Assembly: GCA_000181795.3 (NCBI GenBank)
Contig: CM012953.1
Span: 14,892,781 to 14,956,780 of the forward strand
Length of the DNA: 64,000 nucleotides
Source: Trichinella spiralis
Lineage: Eukaryota > Nematoda > Enoplea > Trichinellida > Trichinellidae
Direction: 5' to 3'
Under the pieces are notes generated by a model that saw only the letters and a list, made by a program, of their open reading frames with translations, was not told the origin of the DNA and ran no database searches. Of the stretch, positions 36,684-48,100 are shown one piece after another. The position numbers and the translations under genes are program-made. Each line of letters opens with the position of its first letter. Position 1 is the stretch's first letter.

Positions 36684-37991
36684 ATTTTATTTTGTTTTAT
36701 TTTTTTAATTCAGTGTGTAATAACTTACTTAATAGTCGTCAATTATTCAATTCATGTTCGAATTATATATCTAAACAGCTACATAATAGTGTCGATTACA
36801 TTTCATTATTGTGATGAAATACAGTGAACATGCAAAAATAGAATGTTTACAAATATGCTTTGAAAATAAATTTTAATAATAATTTTTAAAATACAATTAC
36901 TCATTAAATATTAATAAAAAACAAAACAAAACAAAAGCATAAGCAGAAGTAAGCGGAGTGTCAAATAGAGAGAGCTTTTTGGCGGACAAGAGCAGAGAAT
37001 GACATCAACCGATGCTGTGATGAAAAGCTAAGCGGAAAGGGTTTCGACGTGTGCATTGTTGAATTAACCAGTTTCGTACCGTTTGAAGGAGCATTGAAAA
37101 TTTCTGTATAAAATTAATTTTTTCGCAAAAATTCACATATTATCAAAAATGCTGAAAGTATCTGCTACAGTTTTTGACAATCTTCTTTTTTAAGCTTTCA
37201 AAGAAATTTTTCAATTCTTAAAATGTTTTTTCATGACATACGTCACTTATCAAGGTAACTACTCTCCGAATTGCTTAAATTTAATAAATATGATGATTAA
37301 TTATAAATTTAATCAGTTTCAATTTTACACAGCATAACAAGCAAACACAACATGTATACTTACTTATTCATATCCAGCAATGCAAATCATGCTTTTAAAT
37401 AAATGTGCTAATTCAGCATAAATTTATTACTTTGTTTTTTTTCAAAATTATTTTTTATCAACTAATTAGTACTGAAAATGATTTGGATTCAGATTTGTGA
37501 TTTAAGTGATGTAGAGAAAGTTTGATAAAGCAGTAATAATAATAGCCTGATTTTTTTCTCCACAAGGTGGTGCAGGCACGTAAGGAGTAATAAAAAAAAT
37601 AAAAAAATAAAATTTCTTTTCGTTTGTAACAGAGGTAAATTGGAAAAAAAATTTACAATTTCTCAGTTGGCATAATTTTCCGCTCTAATATGCAAATATT
37701 TGAATAACTTACTCTGCTGGTAGTTGTTATTTGTTAGATGAAATTTAAAATGCTTAATTTTAACAAAATGAAGCATGTAATAATAATAATAATAGTAGTA
37801 GTAGTAGTAGTGCTTTGTAATGAATTCAAATTGTTTAATAATCTGACTCATGATTGTATGTATAATTGTAGCAAAGCTCCATATGTTGCATTACAGAAGA
37901 TGTTCTTCGAGAAATGTAATTTTCTTCTTTTTGATATTGTTTCAGATAATTTAATTTGTGAATGAAACGTCACTGAAAGAGAGAAAAAGAA
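36684..37991. promoter_or_regulatory. upstream region of the peptide transporter, probable 5' UTR intron
   Basis: A less AT-rich stretch at about 36940-37110 may be promoter or a noncoding exon. A strong acceptor (TTTTTGATATTGTTTCAG, ending about 37945) lies 47 nt before the transporter ATG, so its leader is probably spliced. An (ATA)n/(GTA)n microsatellite lies at about 37778-37811. Confidence 0.45.
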
Positions 37992-40148
37992 ATGGCAAAA
38001 AATGATGAAAAGCTTTTCAACATGAGCTCATTGGACAGCAATGGCGCCATTGGAGAAAAAGTGTTGGAAGTGGATTCGAAGTTTAAACACCAAGAAGATA
38101 GTTTGATCAGTTCGCTGAAGCGCTATCCCAGGAGTGTATTTTTTTGCTTGGTGAATGAATTTGCCGAACGATTTTCATTTTACGGCATGCGAGCCGTGCT
38201 GATTCTTCTACTGACCAATGTCTATTTGTTGCAAGATTCGACGGCCAAGTTGATTTTCCACGCCTTCATAAGTTTGGCATACTTGAGCCCGCTGTTCGGT
38301 TCCATCATTGCGGACGGCTTTTTGGGACGGTACAAATTGATCTTGTACATGTCGTTGTTATATTTGTTGGGGCAAATTTTGCTCACCGTGGGATCCGTGA
38401 CGTCAGTGATGCAGTCGGCCAGTCAACCTGTCGTATATTTCAGTTTGATTATCATAGCGATCGCTACTGGTGGTATTAAGCCGTGCGTTTCTTCATTCGC
38501 GGCCGATCAATTTCCGGCCGACATGGTTCGAGAACGATCGCAATTTTTCTCATTTTTCTACATGAGCATCAACTTGGGCAGTTTTTTGTCATTCATCATA
38601 ACCCCCTATTTGAGGGGCCAAGTTAGCTGCGATGGACGTGAGACGTGTTTTCCATTAGCTTTTGGAATTCCGGCATTTTGCATGGGCTTGGCGACGGTAA
38701 TATTTCTAGCCGGTCGATCTCATTATTACCACGCTCCGGTGAATGGAACTGTGCTGCTTCAAGTGTTCAAATGCGTCGGTCATGCGGTGAAAAGACGATT
38801 TGCCAGAAAATCCACCAACCAACCGCCACTGCCCCACTGGATGGACTACGCAAGTCCCAAATACAGTGATCAGTTGATTGAAAATGTAAAGCACATTTTT
38901 CGAATGTCAGTTCTATTCATACCGGCCGTGATGTTTTCCACCCTGTACGACCAGACAGGCTCCACTTGGATATTGCAGGCAAGTCGAATGAACGGGCGAG
39001 TTGGTCATTTGACAATATTACCGGATCAGATGTCCACGGTGAATCCTTTGTTCATTATAACGTTGGTTCCTCTGTTCGAGGGTTTCCTATATCCGGCACT
39101 GGTGAAACGGGGCTATTTCCAACGGCCGTTGACCAGAATGACGTGCGGAGTTGTGCTCATGACTATCACTTTTGCCTTGTCCGGTGTGTTGCAAATTGTC
39201 ATTTCACGGAATCTGATCACCCAGCCCGACTTGAACACGAGGCGAATTGTTCTGCACAACGACGATCCTTGCACGCTGGGGTACAGATCCAATTCGACTT
39301 CAGGATTGTTGCTTCCAAACGACGTCGCCACTTTCGACATCCCCTGCACCGAATCGATCACATTCCAAAGGATCAACTGTTCAACTTCGGTTCCAAGTGT
39401 GGAACAGTTGCAACCAGGAGCTGATCAGGAGGAAAAGCTTTGTGTGCCCAGTGATGGAGTGTTTGTCAATTTTTGGCCGGAAACTGTGATCCGATTCAAT
39501 TATGCAATTTATTCAGTCAAACAAGTCGACAACAGTATGACTCGGTTCTATGTTCTCGTCGACGATACGGTTTCGTTGTCCGAAAATGCGACTCTAATAT
39601 TCCACGAAGATGGTACTGTACGTGGTCGGTTGAAAATACGCTCCAACAGACATGCAAATTTCATCGATCTGAAACCGAACATTCTCAGCAGCAACATCCT
39701 GTTGGTCAGTTTGCAAAATTGTCCACTGGGCCAATCTTGCAAAGAGATTTTTCTCAGCACCACCGAACTGGCCATGGGCGGTTCCAAAATGGTGCTGGTG
39801 AACGCAAAGCTGAAATCGAAAGTGCTCGACATTGTGCCCAGTTACGGGATGTCGATTCTGTGGCAAGTGCCCCAGTGGTTTCTGGTAACAGTTTCGGAAA
39901 TATTTTTCCAAATCTCAGGTTTAGAATTCGCCTACGCCGAAGCGGACGAGAGCATGAAATCTGTAATGTCTGCTTTTTGGTTGATGACCATATTTTTTGG
40001 CAATCTGATCGTCATGCTTATTTCCGGAACCCATTTGATCACGGATCTGGTTGTCGAAACGTTTGTTTACGCCGCTTTGATGGCACTTTGTACAATTCTA
40101 TTTGTATTTCTTTCCCGTCGCTACAAACCTCGTTCGATTAATATATGA
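37992..40148 (+). CDS. proton-coupled oligopeptide transporter (POT/SLC15 family)
   Basis: 718 aa, a plasma-membrane symporter that takes up di- and tripeptides with protons. The first helix carries the POT motif E-x-x-E-R-F (EFAERF, residues 56-61) followed by SFYG. GGIKPCVSSFAADQF and FFYMSINLGSFLSF match the two classical PTR2 signatures. Membrane segments fill about residues 45-255 and 305-400. A large extracellular-type domain of about 200 residues (about 410-610, with several cysteines and N-glycosylation sites) precedes the last helices, as in animal PEPT1/PEPT2. Near the C-terminus MSILWQVPQWFLVTVSEIFF and GLEFAYAEADESMKSVMSAF are the conserved POT block. Length matches human PEPT1 (708 aa). 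The entire CDS is one exon. AATAAA at 40396-40401. Confidence 0.95.
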   Translation: MAKNDEKLFNMSSLDSNGAIGEKVLEVDSKFKHQEDSLISSLKRYPRSVFFCLVNEFAERFSFYGMRAVLILLLTNVYLLQDSTAKLIFHAFISLAYLSPLFGSIIADGFLGRYKLILYMSLLYLLGQILLTVGSVTSVMQSASQPVVYFSLIIIAIATGGIKPCVSSFAADQFPADMVRERSQFFSFFYMSINLGSFLSFIITPYLRGQVSCDGRETCFPLAFGIPAFCMGLATVIFLAGRSHYYHAPVNGTVLLQVFKCVGHAVKRRFARKSTNQPPLPHWMDYASPKYSDQLIENVKHIFRMSVLFIPAVMFSTLYDQTGSTWILQASRMNGRVGHLTILPDQMSTVNPLFIITLVPLFEGFLYPALVKRGYFQRPLTRMTCGVVLMTITFALSGVLQIVISRNLITQPDLNTRRIVLHNDDPCTLGYRSNSTSGLLLPNDVATFDIPCTESITFQRINCSTSVPSVEQLQPGADQEEKLCVPSDGVFVNFWPETVIRFNYAIYSVKQVDNSMTRFYVLVDDTVSLSENATLIFHEDGTVRGRLKIRSNRHANFIDLKPNILSSNILLVSLQNCPLGQSCKEIFLSTTELAMGGSKMVLVNAKLKSKVLDIVPSYGMSILWQVPQWFLVTVSEIFFQISGLEFAYAEADESMKSVMSAFWLMTIFFGNLIVMLISGTHLITDLVVETFVYAALMALCTILFVFLSRRYKPRSINI

Positions 40149-40441
40149 TTAAAAATGAAAAAAAAGTATCACCACCACTGTTCATTCAACTTTACTCACA
40201 ACATCGTATTTCACCTTTGAAACGATTGATCAATCAATCAATCATTCGCCTTTTTAATATTATCGGTTGTTTTGCATATATAAAAACTGCAATTCATACG
40301 TACGTCACACGGAGTCGTTACAGCATCTGCTTATAGTAAGTACATCGGTTCCAATGAAAGTTCGAATATATGGAACAAAACTTGTTGAAAAGTTTAATAA
40401 AATGTTCCCACTGATCATAATTATAGCTTCTTGGTAATGAT
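40149..40441. other. transporter 3' UTR
   Basis: Includes the AATAAA at 40396-40401. No other feature is seen. Confidence 0.6.
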
Positions 40442-40663
40442 ATGATTAATGTTAATGATAATGAAATCATTACTTCAAAAACACACTGCTTCGATCATAT
40501 AATTTGCATCGTGTTCTACGAACTGGTCCATGATTTGTACACTGTTGGTGATGCTTCTGTTACAGTTCTCGTTGGTGAATCCAAACTTCTGAATTACCAT
40601 TATCAGTGCACAGCTCTTAGAATTCTTGAACATATTGCTCAGGAAATTCTCGTGCTACTGTAA
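40442..40663 (+). pseudogene. possible TCP-1/CCT chaperonin fragment
   Basis: The open frame contains YELVHDLYTVGDASVTVLVG followed by ES and KLL. This aligns with the most conserved chaperonin block, in which an ELADLQ-type helix is followed by EVGDGTTSV-V-L-A-E-LL. The catalytic GDGTT is reduced to GDA, and about a dozen residues are missing before a Tyr/Ile/Ala-Glu-rich end. It looks like a short, degenerate chaperonin relic. Similarity over such a short stretch may also be coincidence. Confidence 0.35.
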
Positions 40664-40943
40664 CATTTCAACTAGACGTTTCACCACTGTGTTACGTATG
40701 TTATGAAGGTTAGTTTGTTTTTAAAATTAAAAAATTTTTACAACCAGCAGAGTTGGTTGGATTGATAAATTTGCAAAGTGAACTTGAAAAAAACTAGGCT
40801 TGCAGAACTTATAGTTCATCCTACATCACAATGATAATTATAATCAATAAAGTACGTGAACAACATTTGAATAAATATTCCAAACAAATTTTCTTGTATG
40901 AATTCTGACTTTCTTCAATGGAACCAATATACTCTAGTTTTGC

Positions 40944-41167
40944 TTAGTCGGCCAAGAATTTTGCCTCACTTTCCTACTGGTTGTTAGAAGTCGAGTTTTC
41001 ATTGCATGCTCATGGTTCACTGATTGAAAAATTATTCAATTTTGATTACGCAACATTACTACGAACAAGCATCCAGTGAAAAGTTACGTCATTAGCACCC
41101 AATGACAAGTCGACTTCCAACAACCAATAAGAAGTGGGGCAAAAAAAATCCTGACCAAGAAGACTAA
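40944..41167. mobile_element. fold-back / MITE-like element, 224 bp
   Basis: Long imperfect inverted repeats. Left arm from 40944: TTAGTC, then TTTTGCCTCACTTTCCTACT, GGTTGTTAGAAGTCGAGTT and TCATTG. The complement of the right arm, ending at 41167, reads TTAGTC, TTTTGCCCCACTTCTTATT, GGTTGTTGGAAGTCGACTTG and TCATTG. Arms of about 75-85 nt leave a centre of about 60 nt. No coding capacity. Target duplication is not clear. Confidence 0.65.
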
Positions 41168-41910
41168 AACCTTTTTTCAAATTTCAAAAAACATCAAAAT
41201 TTGCATTCAACAAAATGGTCTGATTTACTATAATTGTAAAATTTTAAACAACGTTTAGTCGTTTACAAAAAAAAAGAATCACTTTATTTCCAAACACAAA
41301 AATGTGTAGTGTGTTCAATAACAGAAGAAAAAAAAGTCAATTTGACAAAAAAAATTAAAGCAAAAGATTAAAAAAAAAACTCAGGCACGTATGATCGACA
41401 TTCTTACAGAACAAACGCAAGTCAGGCAAAAGAAAAGTGAGAAAAAAAATGAAAAAGAAGCAATGATGAGCAAAAAAACAGCACCAAATGAAAATGAACA
41501 TAAAAACGAAGAAAAAAAACACATTGGAGAATTCCCGTCTCATTCACCAAAATATTAATGAAAATAAATAATTTAGAAGAAAAAGTAGACATTGTATGTC
41601 AGGAGGAGAAAAAAAATGTTTCTCGACAAATTATGAAGAAAAAAAAAATATATACACATATTCATTATTGTAATTATAGAGAAGAATTAGTAGTGGTGAT
41701 CAATTGTCATCGAAGATGTACATAGTAATAAAAAGAAAAACAAAAAACAGACGTGTAGATTAAAAACAAAAAAGAGAAAAAGATAAAGCAACAAAAAAAG
41801 CCGTATATAGAAGAGAAAGAGACCAGTGGTTGTGGACCTGAAAAAGAAATAAAGTATAAAAATAACTTCATGAGAACATAACGGTGTATTCTCATTTTAA
41901 TACCGGTAAG

Positions 41911-41943
<33 letters not shown>

Positions 41944-42193
41944 GTGATAATTAACCACTGGAGTAAAGAAATTGAGATTCAAAAAAAAATTTTTTGTTTT
42001 CAAATGAATATAGTGACAGGAATATAAAGAAAAAAAAATAAATATATATATAATACATGCGCATACCAGTAAGAATAATTAAAACAAAGAATGAAGAAGC
42101 ATGCAAAGAAGAAATTAAAACAAAACAGAAGAGAAGAATAGTAGAATGAATGTTTTTGTTGGTTAAAATGAATAAATATTTTTGCTAAGACGA

Positions 42194-42236
<43 letters not shown>

Positions 42237-42313
42237 GGTGGTGGTTGTAATTGTTGTTGTTGTTGAACATGCAAAATTGTTTTCCATCCTTCCTTTGTCC
42301 ACGCTCCCAATAA
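41168..42313. other. transportin 3' UTR and A-rich spacer
   Basis: Strongly A-rich on the plus strand. Contains microsatellites (ATA)n at about 41911-41943 and (GTA)n(GTG)n(GTT)n at about 42194-42265; the latter lies about 50 nt beyond the transportin stop, so it is probably transcribed in its 3' UTR as (AAC)(CAC)(TAC) repeats. Confidence 0.6.
42194..42265. repeat. compound trinucleotide repeat (GTA)n(GTG)n(GTT)n
   Basis: About 70 bases of three consecutive trinucleotide arrays differing by one base, next to the transportin stop codon. Confidence 0.95.
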
Positions 42314-45130
42314 TCAAAATCCGTACAAATACTGTAGTCGTTCCAACATGGGCGAAGGGAATTTGCCCACGCAATCCTGCCAGGCCGCCTCGCCCATCTG
42401 CTGTCTGAACGCGTACAGTATGCTGCAGACGAGCGCTTTCAGTTCGGTTTTGGGCGACGACCACGACGCGAACGCGTCGCACAAATAGGCAAAGTGGGGA
42501 ACGACCGCGTCGGGATTGACAATCACCATACGACAAAGGCCGCAAAAGGCGGATTCTTTTTCTTCGTTGTCGCGCAAATTGCGCATCGACAAACACCACG
42601 GCAACAAAATTTCCGACAACTGCGGTGCCACTTCGGTCGAACAGTGGACACCGAATCGGCCTACTGTAATCGCGGCATTTTCGAGCAACGTTTTCGACGT
42701 GTGGGGGCGGTTCAAAATCGCCACCAGAGGGCGACACAACGTGCGCGCGTGGGGCAACAACGATTCGCCCATTTTCATCGCCAGCTCGCCCAGCGCCCAG
42801 ATCGCGTTGTTACAGACCGACACTTGGTGCGGTTCCAAATTGCGTCCCAGAACGGTCAAAAAGTACATGACGTGCGGTTCGACAAGTGGCCAGCAGGTGC
42901 GCGCCAAATCGCCGACCAACGCGAACGAACTCTGTCTCACTTCGGACGACTGGTCGAGCGACGTCCGCTTGACCAATTCGACCAAATTGTAATGGGCGAC
43001 CAGACTGATGAGCTGCTGGCCGAGCGTTTCGACCATGCCGCTGAGCAAGTCCAACGACGCGATCACGAAATCCTGGCCGCCGACTTCGACACCCTGGGTC
43101 GACGGGACCGAGACGATGTTGTCGGATCCCGATCCAGAGCCGGAGCCGAGCATCAAATCGGCCGTTGCCGTTTCGACGTTGCAACTGATCAAGTGGACAC
43201 AGCGCGAAAATACCGACGTGGAATAGGGGAGAAAATTGTCCTGCAACGCGACCACCACGCTGGCCATGCATTCCAACAGCGAATAGCGTTCCCGTTCGGT
43301 GTCGTCGGTGCGGTTCCATTTGGCCATCAGGGGCGGCATCAGCGCGTCGACCAGCTCCGGTTTGGCGAGACAAGTGCCGATCGATTCGGCCAGCGTGCCG
43401 ACCGCGTCGTACAGTATGAGCAAATTTTTCGCCTGGTATTTTTCGAACGCGGCGCACAACGTCTGCACCACTTCGTTCAAATATGGGACCAGTTCGAAAT
43501 TCGCCTCCTCTTCCAGCGTGGCGAACGCGCTGCACGCCGCCTCCTGGACTCGCTTGTTCACGTCCAACAGCCGACCCAACAGTTCTTTGAGCAACTGTTC
43601 GAAATGGCGTTCGTTCGGAAATTGCAATATCCAATGACCATAACGACTCAACGTCCAACAAGTGATCGACCTGACCAACGCTTTCGAATCGTTCAAACAA
43701 CCGATCAAATAGGGGACCAGAGTGGGCAAGTGGGGTGCCATGCCGTTCGCGCAGCCTTCGGCCACGGCGCCCAACGCCAATATGGCCGCCTCTTTGACCA
43801 GCCAGTCCTGTTGGAACAGATCGCCGTCCAAAATTGGCAACAAATGCGGAAGCAGCTCGTCTCTGAACACGTTCGACAGCACGTCCAACGTTGCCGCGGA
43901 TCCTTTGCGTACGTTCCATTCTGACGACGCGTCGACCGAAAAATCGCATCCACTGACGCTATCGTCGTCGTCGTCGTCATCGTTGTTGTTGTGGTCATTT
44001 GCATCCACGTTACTGCTGTGAATATTATTAATTCCATCGTCCACGTTGGACATGGAATTCGCATCTTGTTGTTGTTGTTGTGGCTTGGACCGACGAAATC
44101 TCGGCTGAATATCTTCGGTACGGTCTGGGATTAGTTCGTCGCATTCCAAGTCGGCTTTCATGTTGCGCAAATCTTGTTCCGAATAGCGCATCCGTCGCAC
44201 AAGAACAGGAATCAATTCCGCCAAATAAGGCCTGACCACTTCGCGGCAATTGGCCGGCTCTTCGGCCAGCGTGAGCCAAAATTCGCACGCCTCCAGGGCG
44301 GTGTGTTCGACCGAATCGCTGGTCCTGTGCAGTATGTAGCGGGCCACGGTGGGCATGTAGTTGGTCAGCTTGTTGAAGTACAAATTGCAAAGCAACGACA
44401 ACGCCTGACACAGGCAATCGTGAATGGACTGTTCCGAATCGTTCATGCAGTTGAACAGGCGAGCCAGAAAACGGTCGTCGATGAAGTGGTCCAAAAATGG
44501 ACTCCGTATGCCGAGGAAAAAGTTCACCGACTGCAAGCACATCAGGCGAACTTTCACGTTCTGGTGCAACAGCAGCCCCACCAGAGCCGGCATCAAGGTG
44601 CGCAGCGCGTATTCGCGGTCCTCGACCTGGTAGAAGGCGCTGTCTTCGCATATTTTCTGCACCACACTGAACGCGCCGACCACGACCTGATCCTGGTCGC
44701 TGTGGAGCTGGTCGAGCAATTTGACCACAAGATCCGGCCAAGCGTGTATACTCTCCTGACTCAGGATGCTCGCAATGACCACGTCGACCGTAGTGCGAAC
44801 CATTTGGTTGCTTTCGCCCAACGCGTGCACGCATTCGGCTTTCACGTAGCGTTTCGCCTCGTCGGTGTAAGTCGACCAAGCGGCGTGGATATTGTTTTTT
44901 AATATCAGACCGCCCAACGAGCGGGTCACCTGCTGCTCGTCGGTCATTCTGGTCAACACGTACAACAAATAATAGGAAAACGTCGGAATCTTCTTCAACT
45001 CTTCCAACTTCTTCTGAACTTCTCGCTGGACGGCATTGTCGCTGATCTGAGACTGCTTCAGCAATTCCAACACTTGGGCCAGTTCGTCGGCTTGAGGTTG
45101 AAACTCTGCCGCGCTCATTTCCACAGCCAT
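42314..45130 (-). CDS. TNPO1: transportin (importin/karyopherin beta-2)
   Basis: 938 aa in one uninterrupted exon; human transportin-1 is about 890-898 aa. It carries PY-NLS cargoes such as hnRNPs and ribosomal proteins into the nucleus and releases them on RanGTP. The protein is built of HEAT repeats: it opens with ELLKQSQISDNAVQREVQKK (compare the family's LKESQSPD-x-x-x-Q-x-VQ-x-KLE), YLLYVLT and LGGLILKNN, then SVVQKICEDSA and RRMRYSEQDL. The acidic HEAT-8 loop, which displaces cargo, is here an Asn/Asp run (NNNDDDDDDD) preceded by a Gln tract. The conserved cargo-binding side follows: WNVRKGSAATLDVLSNVF, QDWLVKEAAILALGA, RSITCWTLSRYGHWI. It ends CVGKFPSPMLERLQYLYGF, close to the family C-terminus. 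A Gly-Ser repeat (GSGSGSGS) near residue 650 is an insertion. GC is clearly above the flanks. Confidence 0.97.
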   Translation of the reverse strand: MAVEMSAAEFQPQADELAQVLELLKQSQISDNAVQREVQKKLEELKKIPTFSYYLLYVLTRMTDEQQVTRSLGGLILKNNIHAAWSTYTDEAKRYVKAECVHALGESNQMVRTTVDVVIASILSQESIHAWPDLVVKLLDQLHSDQDQVVVGAFSVVQKICEDSAFYQVEDREYALRTLMPALVGLLLHQNVKVRLMCLQSVNFFLGIRSPFLDHFIDDRFLARLFNCMNDSEQSIHDCLCQALSLLCNLYFNKLTNYMPTVARYILHRTSDSVEHTALEACEFWLTLAEEPANCREVVRPYLAELIPVLVRRMRYSEQDLRNMKADLECDELIPDRTEDIQPRFRRSKPQQQQQDANSMSNVDDGINNIHSSNVDANDHNNNDDDDDDDSVSGCDFSVDASSEWNVRKGSAATLDVLSNVFRDELLPHLLPILDGDLFQQDWLVKEAAILALGAVAEGCANGMAPHLPTLVPYLIGCLNDSKALVRSITCWTLSRYGHWILQFPNERHFEQLLKELLGRLLDVNKRVQEAACSAFATLEEEANFELVPYLNEVVQTLCAAFEKYQAKNLLILYDAVGTLAESIGTCLAKPELVDALMPPLMAKWNRTDDTERERYSLLECMASVVVALQDNFLPYSTSVFSRCVHLISCNVETATADLMLGSGSGSGSDNIVSVPSTQGVEVGGQDFVIASLDLLSGMVETLGQQLISLVAHYNLVELVKRTSLDQSSEVRQSSFALVGDLARTCWPLVEPHVMYFLTVLGRNLEPHQVSVCNNAIWALGELAMKMGESLLPHARTLCRPLVAILNRPHTSKTLLENAAITVGRFGVHCSTEVAPQLSEILLPWCLSMRNLRDNEEKESAFCGLCRMVIVNPDAVVPHFAYLCDAFASWSSPKTELKALVCSILYAFRQQMGEAAWQDCVGKFPSPMLERLQYLYGF

Positions 45131-48100
45131 TGTTTGTTGTTAGCAAAAATATGCTGAAAGTTAAACTTATTTTTTTTTCAATAATAATATTCTTAGTAGA
45201 AGAAAAAAATATATATATATTCATTTATTATTTAAACATATGATATTCAAACTTCAAATCGAAGTGATCAAACAAAATTTTTTTTTGGCATTTTCAAAAA
45301 TCGTATTAGTTATTTGATAAACAAGGACATCTGAAAACATATTTTTAACAACTAGAAAATTCAATGACAACAAAATGACCTTGAAAACAATTACAAAATT
45401 TTTTTCGACAAAATACAACCTACTACTTCCTATTTTACAATTCAACTTGGATATTAAAATTTCAAAACGCATTAAAATGTTTCAACATCAATTATATGCA
45501 CAACAATCAATACATTCATCTTAATGGTTGTCAAATTACCACAAAAAAGTATTTTAAAAAGTACACTTTGACAAATTTTCAAATTTGGTTGTTTAAAACA
45601 ACCTTTCCAAAGAATTCAAAATTTATCTGCCAAGTTCATATTTTCTTATGTTAAAATTTACTATTAATAAGATGGAAAACTTCGAATCGTTCACTACTGA
45701 AAAAAATTTTCTTTTTTATTAAACTAGCTATACAATTAAAATATGGTTAAAAGAACTGCAAATCACTAAAAATTCAACAAGCCATGCATGAGAACTGTAA
45801 TGCAAACAAACTGAACATGTGTTAAATAAATAAAAGCTGTGATGAACAGAAAGTAGGTGTTTGACAAATAAACTTGACAGCCAGTAAATGTAACATTATT
45901 AGTCATTTCCTGCTCTGTCCCATTTAAATGAAATTAAAAAAGAAATTTAAAATATTTCAATCTACTGTCGTCGCATCACACTGCTTAAATTATAAAAAAA
46001 TAATTACAGAATAACAATTGATAAAGATAGTAGAGCAACTAAGTGATAACTTTCATGGACAGCTAATTGTTGAACCGTTTCGTGAACATAAATTCGAAAA
46101 AGTGCACAGTGATAAAAACAATTTAATAATAACACATTTCAAAAAAGCTATGCAGATGTAATTTTAAAACTATATTAGTAAATTTTATTAGCAAAAGTTC
46201 AAAAGTAATACAGCTTACGAAGAATAATCGAAACCAAAGATACACGCAAACTAAAGGCAGGCTTGCAAAAAATCAATTTTTTAAATATAAACACAGTTGC
46301 CGAACTAACAAAATTTCAGAAATTAAAAAACAAAAGTCATTGAATACGTATGTGCTCTAATTTAAATTATAAAAATCCCCAGAAGCACAAAGTTTGCAAC
46401 AATAACTAGGGAAACAACAACAAAAGTAATATTGCAACAATGATATTCGTGCAATTATTTTTTCTCCAAGATAAAAATGTTATTCAAATAGCCAACTTAA
46501 AACTGTCAGTTGATTAACAGCTTAAAAATATCATAATAATAAATTAAAATGATTCTGAAAATAACAAAATATTACTAAATTCTATGAACTGAAACGCCAA
46601 CAGATCATGAGAAAATCAGCAGAAACACAATACATTGGGGGAAAACGGCAACAACTCACAAATTTCTTACTTCAAACTGTATTATTTGATGTTTTATTAC
46701 TTATTATTCAAAACCAGTTCAGCCTCAAAATAACTTACAACCAGAAACTGACAAAACCAAACTTAAAGTTTACTCCACAATGAGACATACAGTAAAGTAA
46801 TCTTGTTTTCAAGTTCAAATAATATATACTGTAGTTTATACGTAAGATTATTCTAAAACAGTGGAATAAATATGAAAATTGTTATAATGTTTTATAACCT
46901 CACATTGAAATGTTTTATAAATTTCAAATAAAATTATAAATTACAAATGCTGCAGTCAATGCTACAAGCTAATTTCTGACTTTGCTTATTAAGATAGATA
47001 GGTCAAATTACAATGATAAACAGTAGACATTTGAAATGAAACAGTATTTTTAAAACAACATATTAAGTAAATTCACAATGCTTTAGCTAAGAATTCTTTT
47101 CTATTTTTAATATTTCGTACATTTCACCATGAAATACTGCATGTTACTTATTACTTTTTGATGAAAATGTTAAAAATTTTTTTAGAACTTACATTTGAAA
47201 AGTTTATATTTCTGACGAAAACTGTTGCAAATTTTAATGTGAAGAAGTTTTTATTGGTCCATATTGTGAACGTCACGTAAAGTTTAACTCAATCTCATTT
47301 TATACCGTTAAGTACATTGTAGGATACTTTTTAAAATACACCATAATATGCAATTTTATAATAAGATTTTACATAAATATGGTTTAAAACGTAGAATATG
47401 AAATATTATCAGATATAATCTTTGTGAATTTCTGTTCTGCCTTCAAAATTTCTAGGCGGTAACATACTAAAATGAAAATGAACTAAAAATGTGAATCTTG
47501 AGCCACAAGAATCTAACTCAAACTTTTTTCAAAGAATGAATTCGGCGACATTTTTTATACTATGAAGAAGTTGCAAGTGCATTTTCAATTTATAAGTGAA
47601 ATGTCCATGTTTTCAAACTCAAAAAATCATTGCTGGGAACACATGGCAACAGCAATAAATACAAGAAACGTAATTAAAAATTGTGAAATCAGTAGCAGTT
47701 ATTAGCAGAAGCGCACTTTTTAATAAGCAAACAGCTTGACTGTAACAATATAATTTTTGTATATATCAGTCACTTCAATAGTGGAATTTTATTTTTTCAT
47801 TGTTGAGAGTTGCAGAAACAGTGAAACAACTATAATACGATTAGGTCCCGTCAGTTCAGCATTATAAAGCTACAGTTAACAGAACAACCTATTTTTGTTT
47901 TTCACAATATTTTAATGTGGCAATATCAATCTATTGTTTAAAGAACATTTTTGGTAAATATTTCATTATAAAAATTATTACATTAATAAATAGTAATAAG
48001 ATAATACAAAATTCAATAATTTACTAGTTATTAAAGAAACATTTTAAGGAAAACCCAATTATCTGTTTAAAATTTTAATTATACCTGCATTTTAATTTGC

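Noticed and set aside
42494-43924. Long plus-strand frame of 476 codons opposite transportin
   Set aside because: It is the antisense shadow of a GC-richer conserved ORF; the translation is Arg/Gln/His-rich and matches nothing, whereas the minus strand is clear transportin. The same applies to 44174-44902 and 44028-45224.
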